Part shown: positions 63,646 to 64,000 of the stretch, in pieces | Numbering within the stretch: the first letter of the stretch is position 1 | Layout: each line of letters begins with the position of its first letter | DNA from: Maratus speciosus | Taxonomy: Eukaryota > Arthropoda > Arachnida > Araneae > Salticidae | Assembly (NCBI GenBank): GCA_963932465.1 | Contig: OZ010788.1 | Location: 672,908,484 to 672,972,483, forward strand | DNA length: 64,000 nt | Direction of reading: 5' to 3' | Translations under genes and position numbers: made by a program | The notes under the pieces: model-generated | Database searches by the model: none | Told to the model about the DNA's origin: nothing | What the model saw: only the letters and a program-made list of their open reading frames with translations

Positions 63646-64000
63646 CAGGAGTGGAAATGCGATGTGAATTTCCGAAATTTTTTTTCACTCAGAATCACCC
63701 CTGGTTTATTTTTTAGCACTGATAATAAAACAAAATTTACTCCCCCGAATAAAGTCAAGGAATCATTCCTTAAAACAATCTTTGCTATATATGTGTTATA
63801 CATACAAACGTAAACTGTTGATATATCCATGGCAACTGAATTGGATATGTTAACTGAGTAGGGAATCTAGAGGGGTAACCCCCACCCCCTTCTGAAAACA
63901 TCTTTTTTTATCTAATTATAGGTCACAGATCACCTCCCGAAATAGAGTTCTCTCCGTGTTACTGATGTGACCCTCGACAAACCAGACATTTTTGTAAGTG
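63646..64000. other. End of window, nothing recognised
   Basis: No repeat unit or frame with a recognisable motif. Some GC-richer text (CCCCCACCCCCTTCTG, CACCTCCCGAAATAGAG) suggests a change of sequence type at the window edge. Confidence 0.4.

Noticed and set aside
61619..63667. Many open frames with repeated NSRFF, FAIF and IRDF peptides
   Set aside because: They follow a minisatellite whose usual unit is not a multiple of three, so all frames cycle through the same peptides. No start context or domain supports a protein.

Overview
This window is AT-rich eukaryotic DNA with no bacterial features. I found no convincing host gene with exons. What can be recognised is almost entirely mobile DNA: a permuted Penelope-like retroelement, a second Penelope-type fragment, a Jockey-like gag/RT family, Tc1, mariner, pogo and hAT elements, tRNA-derived SINEs, and a large population of palindromic miniature elements with TTAA target sites. 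This mix, with long poly-A/poly-T tracts and TA microsatellites, suggests an invertebrate, probably an arthropod and perhaps an arachnid. The species assignment is inference from element types only.

Layout. 0-5 kb: dispersed repeats, a hairpin element, a 1.1-kb pogo/mariner-type element and one orphan ORF fragment (minus strand, about 4.6-4.8 kb). 5-16 kb: three related copies of a long dispersed repeat, a mariner-type foldback, two hAT-like elements (one carrying a SINE with a 10-bp duplication) and several TTAA miniature elements. 17-19 kb: a short tandem array split by a Penelope-type fragment with inverted terminal repeats, an endonuclease remnant and an 11-bp duplication. 19.4-19.8 kb: an array of 16-bp near-palindromes in alternating orientation. 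21-23 kb: a 1.56-kb foldback and nested miniature elements. 24.3-26.8 kb: a Penelope-like element with its GIY-YIG endonuclease before the reverse transcriptase (Naiad-like order), the endonuclease split by a hairpin element. 28-34 kb: a satellite, the 3' end of a non-LTR element, a decayed Tc1 element and more TTAA elements. 35-48 kb: a three-copy long repeat, three tRNA-Thr-like sequences, a full-length SINE with a 14-bp duplication, one small candidate membrane-protein ORF, mariner-type and pogo-type elements. 48-53 kb: a three-level nest of TTAA elements. 53.4-57.9 kb: a 4.5-kb element with about 1.25-kb terminal inverted repeats and a decayed transposase-like frame. 58-64 kb: a gag-like gene (zinc knuckles) inside a TTAA element, then a hAT-like end leading into a 2-kb minisatellite with higher-order structure.

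The most unusual pattern is that palindromic miniature elements with unrelated ends (TTAA/CCC type, CAGGG type, AGGGATGAG type, AGGTGCC type, CCAGTG type) share a similar internal core, an ACCAG box facing a CTGGT box around an AT-rich loop that often holds GCCTTATTTAAT. Three TTAA insertions can be compared with unoccupied copies of the same repeat elsewhere in the window, which supports the TTAA target site directly. Nothing here forms a metabolic or regulatory gene set; the relations between features are insertion, nesting and duplication. All calls are by eye, without database searches.
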